From: Marinifilum_A sediminis
GTDB taxonomy: Bacteria; Bacteroidota; Bacteroidia; Bacteroidales; Marinifilaceae
NCBI GenBank assembly: GCA_947496465.1
Contig: CANMCX010000002.1
Span: 744,001-808,000, forward strand
Reading direction: 5' to 3'
DNA length: 64,000 nt
Part shown: positions 7,712 through 15,766 of the stretch, in pieces
How the letters are laid out: each line of letters starts with the position of its first letter
Position numbering within the stretch: position 1 is the first letter of the stretch
Program-made: the position numbers and the translations under genes
The notes under the pieces: model-generated
Database searches by the model: none
The model's input: the letters and a program-made list of their open reading frames with translations, nothing else
What the model was told of the DNA's origin: nothing

Positions 7712-10132
7712 TTAACGTGTTGCAATTGCAATCGCCGTTACCAAACCAGCCAAGGTTGATGTAAATGCCAACCACTTGCTAGCGTTAGCAGCTTTGTCCA
7801 CTTCCGGTTTTTCAGGTACGATGATCTCGCAACCTGGTTCAATTTTCGGGAATCGTCTTCCGAACAAACCACCCTTTGTAGCCGCTGTTGTTCCATTGGC
7901 ATACAATACATATACTTTTCCTTTTTTAGCTCTCTGAGCAAAACCACCGGAATTCATGATGTAATCCTTCGCTTTTCTTTTTGTTGTAAAGGTATGAGCT
8001 ACTGGATTCAATACCGATCCGGATACCATTACCGTTTCCAGTTTCGATGGCACAAGCAGTTGATCTCCTGCCTTCACCTGCAAATCTTCCACACAAGCCC
8101 GCTGACTCATGATCTTAGGCAAATCAATCCCTACAATCTGATACTTCACCTTCTCCACATCACCTGGGTTCATGGTAGTATCCTGAGCTGCGATGGCCAA
8201 TTTTGCCTGGTATTCCGATTCACTCAATTCAATTCTTCTTCGCAAGGATGCTCCTTTTGCATAGGCTTCAGGCGTTAAACCTCCTGCACGTCGAATGACA
8301 TCTGAAATTTTCTCATCTTTTCGGGTAATTCCATAATCACCGGCATATAGTACTTCTCCCTGAATGGTAACCGTACCCTGTTCACGATAACCCGGAGCCT
8401 GACGCACATAGACCCTATCAAATGGCTTTAAAATAAAGCCGGCATCATCCGGATGGAATTTTAAATTCCGATCCAATCCAAACTGAAAGGTATGTAGCAA
8501 TGCCTTGTTCAAGCTTCCAATCTCCTCATAATCTAGCACACGACTGACCTCCACACTGGAGACCTCCGCATTCTCCTTGAAACCACCTGCCTGAAATACA
8601 AGATCAGCGATGCTGATATTTTCCGCCCATCCGTAGGTTCCCGGGTATTGCACCTCTCCTACAATTTCGATGATACGAGCTTCGCGCACATCGAATATGG
8701 ATGAGATCTGAATGCGATCCTCTCTTTCCAGAGCGACATCACTCTTTCCTGAAAGCACTTCGCGCAGCGAAAAAGAGATGGACTCAAAAGTCATGTCAGA
8801 TTTCTTTCGGGTGATGACCCCTCGTTCCATAAAAGCCTCTTCTTTTAGACCCTCCGCTTTTTGTATCAATTGAGAAAGCATCATCCCTTTCTTCAACTCG
8901 TAATTTCCTGGACGGTAAACCGCTCCTTCTATTGAAATCCGATTCTCAAAACGATCCACGATCTCACCAGCCTTTATCAAATCTCCATTGACCAAAAGTG
9001 TAGAAGCATATTCAGCTTCTTCCACTCCCATAAAGGTCATGGTTCTGCTATTGTTTCTGTACAATTCCAAACGGTGCGTGTAAGCCCTATCGGTAAAACC
9101 ACCCGCAAAGCGCAGTAGGTCTTTCACCGTCTCTTTCGGTTTGGCTTCAAACAATCCCAATCTTTTGAACTCCCCTTCAACGCTAACGCGATTCACATAG
9201 GGACGAACCAAAATCACATCCTGATCGCGCAATTGAATGTTACTTGACGTTTTTCCATCTATCAGGTAAGCATACACATCAACAGTCGTTATGGTCTTCC
9301 CATCACGAATCAGGTCGATCATACGAAAGGATCCATTTTCGTTGGGTCCACCCGCCAAATAAAGGGCATTAAAAACAGAAGCTGTGGCTGGCAAGGCATA
9401 GGTTCCCGGCAGGTTGATCTCCCCAATCACATTCACCTTCACCCCACGCAAAGCACCCAGGCTCACATCCGCAAAAGTATTCGGTCTGTCGCCCTGCATG
9501 CCATTGTATATGGAAATCAGTCTGTTTTTTATTTTATCCTGTACTTCCTCAAAACTCAAACCATACAAATAAACAGGTCCCAGATCAGGAATCACAATTG
9601 AACCATTCTTTTGCACAAGCAATTGGTAATTTTGTTGAGAAGCTCCGTAAACCGAGATATTCACCTCATCACCTATCCCCAGGGCATAAGATTTCGAAAC
9701 CGGAACATCGGCATTGGGCTCAAAACTTAAGTTATCCGAGTTAAAGAAGTGAAAACCAAAGATGTTTTTATTTTTCTCTGTCGCCTCAAACTCTACTTTT
9801 TCAGACATCACCTCTGTGGGCTCCAAAATCTCCTCCTGACTATTCAAAGCAGAAACCTTAGCACCCCCATTCATTTTCAACTCATTGATTCGACTGATCA
9901 ACTGATCGATCTGCATTTGAGAGGCACCACGCGCACGTGCCAGGGTCATTGCTTCCTCCTGACTCATTCCGTTCTTTTCCATCTCATCAATGATCTTCTG
10001 AATTTGAGCATCGCTCAAAGCCTCCACATTTACAGTTGCAGGATTCACATTGGTGTTTTGCGCCTGAAGTTCCGCAAAACAAGAAACAATCATCAAGCCT
10101 ATCAATAGACCTCTCCGAAGGGATAACATCAT
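7712..10132 (-). CDS. SLBB-domain polysaccharide export protein (Wza-like)
   Basis: Outer-membrane or periplasmic exporter for capsular or exopolysaccharide. The 806-residue precursor starts with a signal peptide ending near AELQAQ (residue ~25), then a Glu/Met-rich helical part, then the Poly_export domain (about 145-225; YALGIGDEVNISVYG), followed by about six SLBB-like beta-grasp repeats (VNVIGEINLPGTYALP, VSVEGEFKRLGLFEAKP, ISIEGAVYRPGNYELK, IEIVGEVQYPGTYGW, VTIQGEVLYAGDYGI, VMVSGSVLNPVAHTF). A hydrophobic segment ends the protein (about 785-803). This long multi-SLBB form is typical of Bacteroidota. It probably works with the Wzz-like protein at 5743. Confidence 0.92.
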   Translation of the reverse strand: MMLSLRRGLLIGLMIVSCFAELQAQNTNVNPATVNVEALSDAQIQKIIDEMEKNGMSQEEAMTLARARGASQMQIDQLISRINELKMNGGAKVSALNSQEEILEPTEVMSEKVEFEATEKNKNIFGFHFFNSDNLSFEPNADVPVSKSYALGIGDEVNISVYGASQQNYQLLVQKNGSIVIPDLGPVYLYGLSFEEVQDKIKNRLISIYNGMQGDRPNTFADVSLGALRGVKVNVIGEINLPGTYALPATASVFNALYLAGGPNENGSFRMIDLIRDGKTITTVDVYAYLIDGKTSSNIQLRDQDVILVRPYVNRVSVEGEFKRLGLFEAKPKETVKDLLRFAGGFTDRAYTHRLELYRNNSRTMTFMGVEEAEYASTLLVNGDLIKAGEIVDRFENRISIEGAVYRPGNYELKKGMMLSQLIQKAEGLKEEAFMERGVITRKKSDMTFESISFSLREVLSGKSDVALEREDRIQISSIFDVREARIIEIVGEVQYPGTYGWAENISIADLVFQAGGFKENAEVSSVEVSRVLDYEEIGSLNKALLHTFQFGLDRNLKFHPDDAGFILKPFDRVYVRQAPGYREQGTVTIQGEVLYAGDYGITRKDEKISDVIRRAGGLTPEAYAKGASLRRRIELSESEYQAKLAIAAQDTTMNPGDVEKVKYQIVGIDLPKIMSQRACVEDLQVKAGDQLLVPSKLETVMVSGSVLNPVAHTFTTKRKAKDYIMNSGGFAQRAKKGKVYVLYANGTTAATKGGLFGRRFPKIEPGCEIIVPEKPEVDKAANASKWLAFTSTLAGLVTAIAIATR

Positions 10133-10740
10133 AATCTTATATTAATATTTAATAGATTCCTATATATCTATATTCCGTTTACCTCAATACCTTTGACAAA
10201 AGCTTAAAAAATTGAGATTAAGCTTTTTTTTAGTTTCGCAAAAGTAAAAAACCAATTGGCAAAAGCCTAATTTTTCCTGCATTTTTTATGAACATATTCA
10301 GAGCTGAATTGTAAGTTTCAAATCTCAAGTTCCAAACACCAAATCCCAAACACCAAAGGAGAAAGTCCCAAAGGAAAAAATCTCAAGCTTCAAATTCCAA
10401 AGAAACAAAACCCAATGACCAAAGTTCAAGTCATAAAGGAGAAAGGAATAAAATCCAATAACCAAATTTCAAACTCCAAATCCCAAAGAGACGAAACCCA
10501 ATGATCAAAGTTCAAGTCATAAAGGAGAAAGTACCAAAGGAGAAAGGAGAAAACTGCAAACACCAAAGGCGAAAGGAATAAGTCTTTGACTTTTCCAACA
10601 TTCTACTTTTTGACTTTTCGACTCTTTGACTTTCTAATTTATAATCGCACAATTTTAGCAATAATAATTGTATAATCTACCTGTCAAATGTGCCAAGTTA
10701 GCTCCTGACCTAACTCTTTTAAAATCTTTAGATCTAAAAA
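10133..10740. repeat. gap filled with degenerate ccaaa/ggagaaag repeats
   Basis: No convincing gene. From about 10310 to 10600 the plus strand is a degenerate purine-rich series of words such as caaattccaaa, aaggagaaag, accaaag and ttcaagtc. Two 47-bp stretches, 10399-10445 and 10485-10531, match with about three differences and are direct duplicates. Further right (10580-10640) the words change to gactttt/gacttttcgac, like the arrays at 13371 and 17739. The part next to the exporter start (10133-10260) probably holds its promoter, but I cannot point to it. Confidence 0.7.
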
Positions 10741-10771
10741 AAAGATTACCACGATTCAAGCAGTAATCTTT
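10741..10771 (-). terminator. rho-independent terminator of the capD-like gene
   Basis: On the minus strand a 9-bp stem (aaagattac with gtaatcttt) encloses a 13-base loop and runs straight into a T-run. It lies 31-61 bp past the stop codon of the minus-strand dehydratase gene. Confidence 0.8.
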
Positions 10772-10801
10772 CTTTATTCATTCTATCTTAAGCTTTAAAA
10801 T

Positions 10802-12754
10802 TTACTTGATCATCTCTTTCAATTCAGCAATGTCAATATTTTTGAACTCATTCTCCTTATTCACAATCACCTTATCCAATTGCTCGTATATAGAGTTCAT
10901 GGATTTGAATTCCGGCACAATAGCCTTCATCTGAGCCACAATTTTATAATTGTCGTTCATTGGCAGCAATTCATCAAATTGATTGATCATGTATTGAACT
11001 TCCTCCAACTGATACTCCCGAACCTTTGCGATCATGATTCGTGGATGCTTGGTAGGAACCGTATTTTCTTTCACATTCAACAACTCTTCATATAATTTTT
11101 CACCTGGTCGAAGTCCTGTAAACTGAACCTGAATGTCCGTACCCAACTTCAGACCACTCAACTTTATCATCTTGTAGGCCAAATCAACAATCTTCACTGA
11201 TTTGCCCATGTCAAAAATAAAGATCTTACCTCCTTTACCAATGGCACCTGCCTGCATTACCAACTGGCAAGCTTCCGGAATGGTCATAAAATAGCGGGTA
11301 ATCTCAGGATGGGTCACCGTTACCGGTCCCCCCTTATCAATTTGTGCTTTAAATCTAGGTATTACGGAGCCATTTGATCCCAAAACATTTCCAAATCGTG
11401 TTGTAATAAAATGAGTTGGACAGCCTGGGTGATTCAGGGATTGAGTGTAAATTTCGGCAATTCGTTTCGATGCGCCCATCACATTGGTTGGATTTACTGC
11501 CTTATCGGTAGAAACCATGACAAAACGCTCCACTCCAAACTCCAATGAAAGGTCGGCCACATTCTTCGTTCCCAATACATTGGTCTTGATGGCTTCGGAA
11601 GGATTGTTTTCCATCATCGGCACATGCTTGTAAGCTGCCGCATGATACACCAAATCGGGTTTGAATTCATCGAACATTCTTCTGGTTCGCTCCAAATCAC
11701 GAACATCTCCAATTACGATTTCTGCATTGTAAAAGCCCAGTTCTTCTTTTAAAGATAACTCCACATCGTACAGAGGAGATTCCGCCTGATCGAACAAAAC
11801 AATTGACTTCGGGTTGAACCTTGCAATTTGTCGTACCATTTCGCTCCCAATAGAACCAGCTGCTCCAGTTACCAAAACCGTCTTATTATTTACCTGTTCG
11901 TTGATCTGCTCTAAATCCAACTGAATAGGGTCACGCTCCAATAAATCTTCAATTTTAATCGCACGAATTTGCTTTACGCTCAGCTCCCCATTTACCCAAC
12001 TTTCAAATTTAGGCACTTCCCACACTTTCACATGAAAATCCAAACACTTCTCAACAATCGCTTGCTTTTGCGCATTATTTAAATCCTTCTTGGCAATGAT
12101 CACTTTATCCACACACTCCTTTTCGATCAAACATTCCAAATCATTGGTGCTGTAAATCTTTACATTCTCCAGCTTACTTCCTACTTTTTTATTGTTGTGA
12201 TCAATGAAAGCAACAATGGTACTGTTTACCTCGCTCCCACTATCCAAAGCATGCTTGGCCATAATCCCAAACTCATCGCTTCCATAAATTAAAATGTTCT
12301 CACGAACTTTCGATCGGGTTAAATAACGATAGTAAATTGCCTTATATATAATACGACTGCTGGTCATTAAAAAAACCACTGCTATGTATTCAATAATCAG
12401 AATGGAAAAAGGAATAATATAAGCACCCTCTCTGGCGAAATAGCTCAACACATTTAGCACCGCAAACACGAGGCTACCTGCTGATACCACCACAAAAATT
12501 CTTTCTGCATCTTTCGAACTCGTATATCTGATAATACCCGTATAGGTTCCTCCCAACAAAAAGGTGAGAGCCCTTAGCATAACAATCAATGGAATGATCA
12601 CTTTTGCAGAATTTAAATTAACAGCTTCCAAATTAAAATTAAATCTCAAAATGTAAGCTGCTGAAATTGATACCAGGCTAATAGCCAAATCAATTACAAA
12701 AACAATCCATCTAGGCGTTGTCTTATCAAAAATATTAATTCGTGATAAATTCAT
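10802..12754 (-). CDS. membrane-bound nucleotide-sugar 4,6-dehydratase (CapD/WbpM/FlmA family)
   Basis: Membrane-anchored SDR enzyme that makes UDP-4-keto-6-deoxy-HexNAc for polysaccharide synthesis. Four hydrophobic segments occupy about residues 15-135; a Rossmann-like domain follows (YGSDEFG near 157-163), then the catalytic SDR domain with TGAAGSIG (296-303), YHAAAYKHVPMME, and VSTDKAVNPTNVMGASK, where Met replaces the usual Tyr of YxxxK (MGASK, K430), as is typical of this subfamily. Length (650) fits the long WbpM/CapD form. The frame is open to 12763 but begins with TTG; the ATG at 12754 is preferred. Confidence 0.92.
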   Translation of the reverse strand: MNLSRINIFDKTTPRWIVFVIDLAISLVSISAAYILRFNFNLEAVNLNSAKVIIPLIVMLRALTFLLGGTYTGIIRYTSSKDAERIFVVVSAGSLVFAVLNVLSYFAREGAYIIPFSILIIEYIAVVFLMTSSRIIYKAIYYRYLTRSKVRENILIYGSDEFGIMAKHALDSGSEVNSTIVAFIDHNNKKVGSKLENVKIYSTNDLECLIEKECVDKVIIAKKDLNNAQKQAIVEKCLDFHVKVWEVPKFESWVNGELSVKQIRAIKIEDLLERDPIQLDLEQINEQVNNKTVLVTGAAGSIGSEMVRQIARFNPKSIVLFDQAESPLYDVELSLKEELGFYNAEIVIGDVRDLERTRRMFDEFKPDLVYHAAAYKHVPMMENNPSEAIKTNVLGTKNVADLSLEFGVERFVMVSTDKAVNPTNVMGASKRIAEIYTQSLNHPGCPTHFITTRFGNVLGSNGSVIPRFKAQIDKGGPVTVTHPEITRYFMTIPEACQLVMQAGAIGKGGKIFIFDMGKSVKIVDLAYKMIKLSGLKLGTDIQVQFTGLRPGEKLYEELLNVKENTVPTKHPRIMIAKVREYQLEEVQYMINQFDELLPMNDNYKIVAQMKAIVPEFKSMNSIYEQLDKVIVNKENEFKNIDIAELKEMIK

Positions 12755-13133
12755 ATTAAACAATTTATTGTAGTATAATAGTGTGCTCTTTTATCTATAT
12801 ATGTTAGCTATGCAAAAGTAGTGCCTTCTTTTAGCAAAAGCAACTGTCAAGTTTGCCAAATTTATTTTCTTATCAATTTTATTCCATCATTTACATTAAC
12901 TTTTCCTAAACTCATCATGTAGAGCAGGATACTCTCTAGACGTAAATAAATGAAAAAGGTTGCGCAAACCTTTGATATTTAACCCTTAATTCATTCTATT
13001 TATTGTAAATACCGATTTAACCGTTCTTTACCCTACTTTTTTACTCGTTTTTCAAGAAAATAGATTTAATACTTTAGACTTTCTCCTTTATACTTTGAAA
13101 CTTTTAAAGCCACTCGCGAAAGCAGGCGACGAA

Positions 13134-13312
13134 AGTCAGACAGTCGAATAGTCCAATAGTTAAATGGTCGAATGGTCAAATGGTCAAATGGTCAAACAGT
13201 CGAATAGTCAAACAGTCGAATAGTCAAACGGTCGAATGGTCGAAAAAATATAGAATACACTGATCTTACGAATTGTAAAAATGTCGAATGGTCGAATGGT
13301 CGAATGGTCAAA
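13134..13312. repeat. decamer array (gtcgaatggt type), two blocks
   Basis: About eleven 10-base units of the form gtcgaatagt/gtcaaatggt run from 13134 to 13244, and three more perfect gtcgaatggt units from 13282 to 13311. After each block comes a related linker (aaaaaatatagaatacactgatcttacgaattg and its diverged copy at about 13313-13345), so decamers plus linker make a larger unit present twice. No reading frame of credible composition uses it. Confidence 0.85.
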
Positions 13313-13370
13313 AAAAAATAAAGAATACTCAGCTCTTACCAATTGAGATTTTTTTTGGATTTTGAAACTT

Positions 13371-13469
13371 TTTACTTTCTACTTTTCTACTTTGTACTTT
13401 GTACTTTAGACTTTGGACTTTTGGACTTTTGGACTTTTGGACTTTGGACTTTTAGACTTTGAACTTTAA
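13371..13469. repeat. decamer-like array of actttgg/tacttt words
   Basis: Around ten units of tactttctac, tactttgtac, then ggacttttgg, 9-11 bases each. The same family recurs at 10580-10640 and 17739-17819 in this window. Confidence 0.85.
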
Positions 13470-13473
13470 GATT

Positions 13474-13524
13474 TAAAACAAAAACCCCTAATAAGATCCA
13501 TCCTGTAGATACATCTTATTAGGG
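13474..13524 (-). terminator. rho-independent terminator of rnpB
   Basis: On the minus strand, ccctaataagat and atcttattaggg form a perfect 12-bp stem (13513-13524 with 13486-13497) around a 15-base loop, followed at once by a T-rich tail (gtttttgtttt, down to 13474). It begins 13 bases after the 3' end of RNase P RNA. Confidence 0.88.
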
Positions 13525-13536
13525 ATTTTAAAAAAA

Positions 13537-13881
13537 GCAAACCTATAAGCCGGGTCCTGTTCCCTCCAGGAGGGTTCTATCATTTATCTAGGACATTTGT
13601 CACCAAATGTCTCGAGCAATCTACCCCCCGACATCGGCCGAGTAAGCCTAAAACTGCCGGTATACTTGATCTTGCAACACATAAGGTACACGGCTACCCA
13701 TGTCACCACAGGTACCGGTGAGCTCTTACCTCACCTTTTCACCCTTACTCCGACATACATCGAAGCGGTTATTTTCTGCTCTACTACTAAAGCCCTTCAG
13801 CCTTCTTCCCGTTAGGAAGTATGTTACTCTGTGTTGCCCGGACTTTCCTCTCCTTATAAAAGCAGCGATAGAACGGTTTGC
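13537..13881 (-). ncRNA. rnpB: RNase P RNA, bacterial type A
   Basis: Catalytic RNA that trims the 5' ends of tRNA precursors. On the minus strand the conserved P4/CR-I block gaggaaagtccgggcaacac is near the 5' end, gtaagggtgaaaaggtgagg and ggtgacatgggtagc lie in the middle, and ggacccggcttatag is near the 3' end. The P1 helix can be closed by gcaaacc (13875-13881) with ggtttgc (13537-13543), which sets the ends given here; the mature 5' end may lie a few bases further out. A terminator follows, and a long inverted repeat with a promoter-like sequence precedes it. Frames open on either strand across this region are chance. Confidence 0.95.
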
Positions 13882-13921
13882 CGATGTAAAGATAAAGAAT
13901 TTATCTTTACATCGGCAAACC
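13875..13921 (-). promoter_or_regulatory. 22-bp-arm perfect hairpin holding the probable rnpB promoter
   Basis: Arms 13875-13896 and 13900-13921 are exact reverse complements with a 3-base loop. On the minus strand the inner part reads tatcttta, close to the Bacteroidota -7 box TAnnTTTG, and a TTTG lies about 21 bases further upstream inside the outer arm, as a -33 box would. Transcription would then begin at about catcggcaaacc, the 5' strand of RNase P helix P1. The hairpin is seen directly; the promoter reading is an inference. Confidence 0.6.
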
Positions 13922-14033
13922 AAATCCCAAGTTTACAAACTCCAAAACTTTAAAAAATCTCAAATGTCAAGCTTCAATTCCTAGCATATCAAAATATGGA
14001 TTTATAATAAGTTAATAATAAGAAAAATAGCTT

Positions 14034-14387
14034 TTATTTTTGATTTGATGTCTTGTTGTATATTGAGCCAAGTATCTTAAGAATTTCCTGGGATTCTTTC
14101 TCGAGCGCTATCCACTCCTGGTTTGACGTAGATATGGCTATAATTATCCTGATCCAATAATTCGTTTCTCTTATTTCTTTTAGGGATATACCAACTTTAT
14201 TTGCAAAATCAGGCTTAGATACGGCTCCTTGTGCTTCTTCGAAGTTAGCACCAACCGAAGTTGCCGACTTTAAGATTTGATAGGATATTACACGATACTC
14301 TTTGGAAGAGGGTAAGTTTCTTACTTCTTTTATTATTCCGATAGAAAAATCAAATAATCTTTTAGGAAGATCATATTTAGAAGACAT
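14034..14387 (-). CDS. four-helix bundle protein, S23/23S-IVP family
   Basis: A 117-residue protein of the family first found in intervening sequences of 23S rRNA genes and related to the Avd accessory protein of diversity-generating retroelements. The pattern is typical: LPKRLFDFSIGIIKEVRNLP, then YRVISYQILKSATSVGANFEEAQGA, then KVGISLKEIRETNYWIRII. Here it stands alone between rnpB and a SPOR gene, away from any rRNA gene, as many copies do in Bacteroidota. No function is established for the stand-alone copies. Confidence 0.9.
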   Translation of the reverse strand: MSSKYDLPKRLFDFSIGIIKEVRNLPSSKEYRVISYQILKSATSVGANFEEAQGAVSKPDFANKVGISLKEIRETNYWIRIIIAISTSNQEWIALEKESQEILKILGSIYNKTSNQK

Positions 14388-14476
14388 TTACTAAAGCTCT
14401 TTTAAAGTATAAAAAATTTAAAATTCCCTATTTACAACTAAAACATGATTTTTGGATTTTGGAGCTTGTAATTTGG

Positions 14477-14513
14477 TATCGTAAAACTTTAACTTCGTTA
14501 AAGTTTTACGATA
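14477..14513 (-). repeat. 17-bp-arm perfect inverted repeat over the SPOR gene stop codon
   Basis: Arms 14477-14493 and 14497-14513 are exact reverse complements with a 3-base loop. The right arm contains the last codons and the stop codon of the SPOR-repeat gene; the left arm is the inverted copy just beyond it. It may stop transcription or protect the mRNA end, although no T-run follows. Confidence 0.85.
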
Positions 14514-15634
14514 AATGCATCCTGATAGCCACTTTCACGAACTTTGCGCAAATCGCGGCGGCAAGCCCAATAGTTGTCGTAGTCTCCATAAAAATAACGG
14601 TACAGACCATCCTTCTGATCGTAGGTTCTGTTTACTTCAAATTTAAAGCGGGACGTTTTTAATGATGATTTGCCTGCAAACACCTGAATGGTGAAGTGTT
14701 TTGCTGCAGAAGGATCTCTTTTGACTTGAGACTCATTCGTTTTTGTGGGTGCCTTTATCTTTGCCTTCTCAAAACCCAAATCTTTTAATTTCTGGACTGC
14801 CTCTTCTGCAATTTTCTTATCCCGATAAGGACCTAGTTCGATTTGATAAAGAGGGGTGGAAACAAATTTCAATTCTGGCAGTTCGTAATAGTAGGCAAGA
14901 TATTCCTTTCCTCTCATCTTACGTCCCATATCGTATTGAGCTTCTTCACTTGCAGGCACATTCTTCTTTGCCAGTTGCCCCTTGTTCATAACAACCACTT
15001 CCGCATTCTTATAGTTGGACAGAACATTCTCCTTCATGTATTTTTGAGCCGTATTCACATCCTCGAAACGCCCCAGGAGATAATGATACACTCCCGATTG
15101 TTTATGAGCTTTGGGTTTAAGTGGTGCAAAAGTTGCCGCACTTTCCATATCCTTGCTCTCCTTAAGCTTGATGGTATAAAAATAGGCATTCCCAACATTG
15201 TTCAATTTGGCAATTGCCGATTCGGCTGCCTTTTTCTTCTCTGCTACAGTCTTCTTCTTCTGATCCTGCTTTTGAATGTTCCCGGAAAGTACATCTGCTA
15301 ACTCTTCAGCTGAAAATTCCTTTTTTAGGTCGATGATTCTGGCATCCTTATAGCCCAACTCCCTGATTTCAGCAGAGATTTCCTCAGCATCAGCTCTGGA
15401 TGTTGTTATTCCCGAGATGTAATGATACTCTCCATTTTCCGCATCCAATTCGATCACATCATCCAAATTATCAAAATAATCTGTGTAAACCGGATATTTG
15501 TATTTCGCAATTTCTACTGCATAAGTCGTCCCTCCAGAATTGGAAGAAGAAAAATCAATATCCAAAAAGGGAGAGAAAAAACTGAGCGTTCCCGCTGATA
15601 ATAAAATACAAATTAAAAAGAATATGTTTCTCAT
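14498..15634 (-). CDS. SPOR-like repeat protein, secreted or membrane-anchored
   Basis: A 378-residue protein with an N-terminal hydrophobic segment (residues 2-24) that may be a signal peptide or anchor. The rest appears to hold several SPOR-like modules: TTYAVEIAKYKYPV...YHYISGI, FYTIKLKES...YHYLLGRF, the YYELPELKFVST..YQIELGPY part, and HFTIQVFAG...YRYFYGDY at the C-terminus. SPOR domains bind denuded peptidoglycan or mediate envelope assembly. A Lys-rich linker lies at about residues 120-150. The PorE-like OmpA gene is next upstream on the same strand (132-bp gap), so the two may act together at the cell wall. No finer function can be given. Confidence 0.8.
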   Translation of the reverse strand: MRNIFFLICILLSAGTLSFFSPFLDIDFSSSNSGGTTYAVEIAKYKYPVYTDYFDNLDDVIELDAENGEYHYISGITTSRADAEEISAEIRELGYKDARIIDLKKEFSAEELADVLSGNIQKQDQKKKTVAEKKKAAESAIAKLNNVGNAYFYTIKLKESKDMESAATFAPLKPKAHKQSGVYHYLLGRFEDVNTAQKYMKENVLSNYKNAEVVVMNKGQLAKKNVPASEEAQYDMGRKMRGKEYLAYYYELPELKFVSTPLYQIELGPYRDKKIAEEAVQKLKDLGFEKAKIKAPTKTNESQVKRDPSAAKHFTIQVFAGKSSLKTSRFKFEVNRTYDQKDGLYRYFYGDYDNYWACRRDLRKVRESGYQDAFIVKL

Positions 15635-15766
15635 AACAATTAGGTAGAATGGTAGACCGATGTAATTTATCAGATTAACATTAGTAAATATAATAAAAAC
15701 CTCATTTAAAGAAAATAAAAACCAGTAAACTCAGTTGACTTTTGATAAAAATGCAAATTTAGTCAT

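Larger units (their letters stand above)
12755..13485. other. 730-bp gap without a gene, mostly short repeats
   Basis: I see no supportable coding region. The left part (12755-13080) is AT-rich and contains a small hairpin around 12953-12975 (aaaggtt, 5-base loop, aaccttt). It probably also holds the promoter of the capD-like gene. The right part is made of two repeat families listed separately (13134-13312 and 13371-13469), ending at the rnpB terminator. Confidence 0.7.

Noticed and set aside
7554..7775. Open frame on the minus strand over the end of the SLBB gene
   Set aside because: It reads through the repeat region and overlaps the C-terminal coding part of the exporter in another frame.
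13597..13984. Overlapping short open frames on both strands
   Set aside because: They fall inside or at the edge of RNase P RNA, whose conserved blocks explain the sequence.
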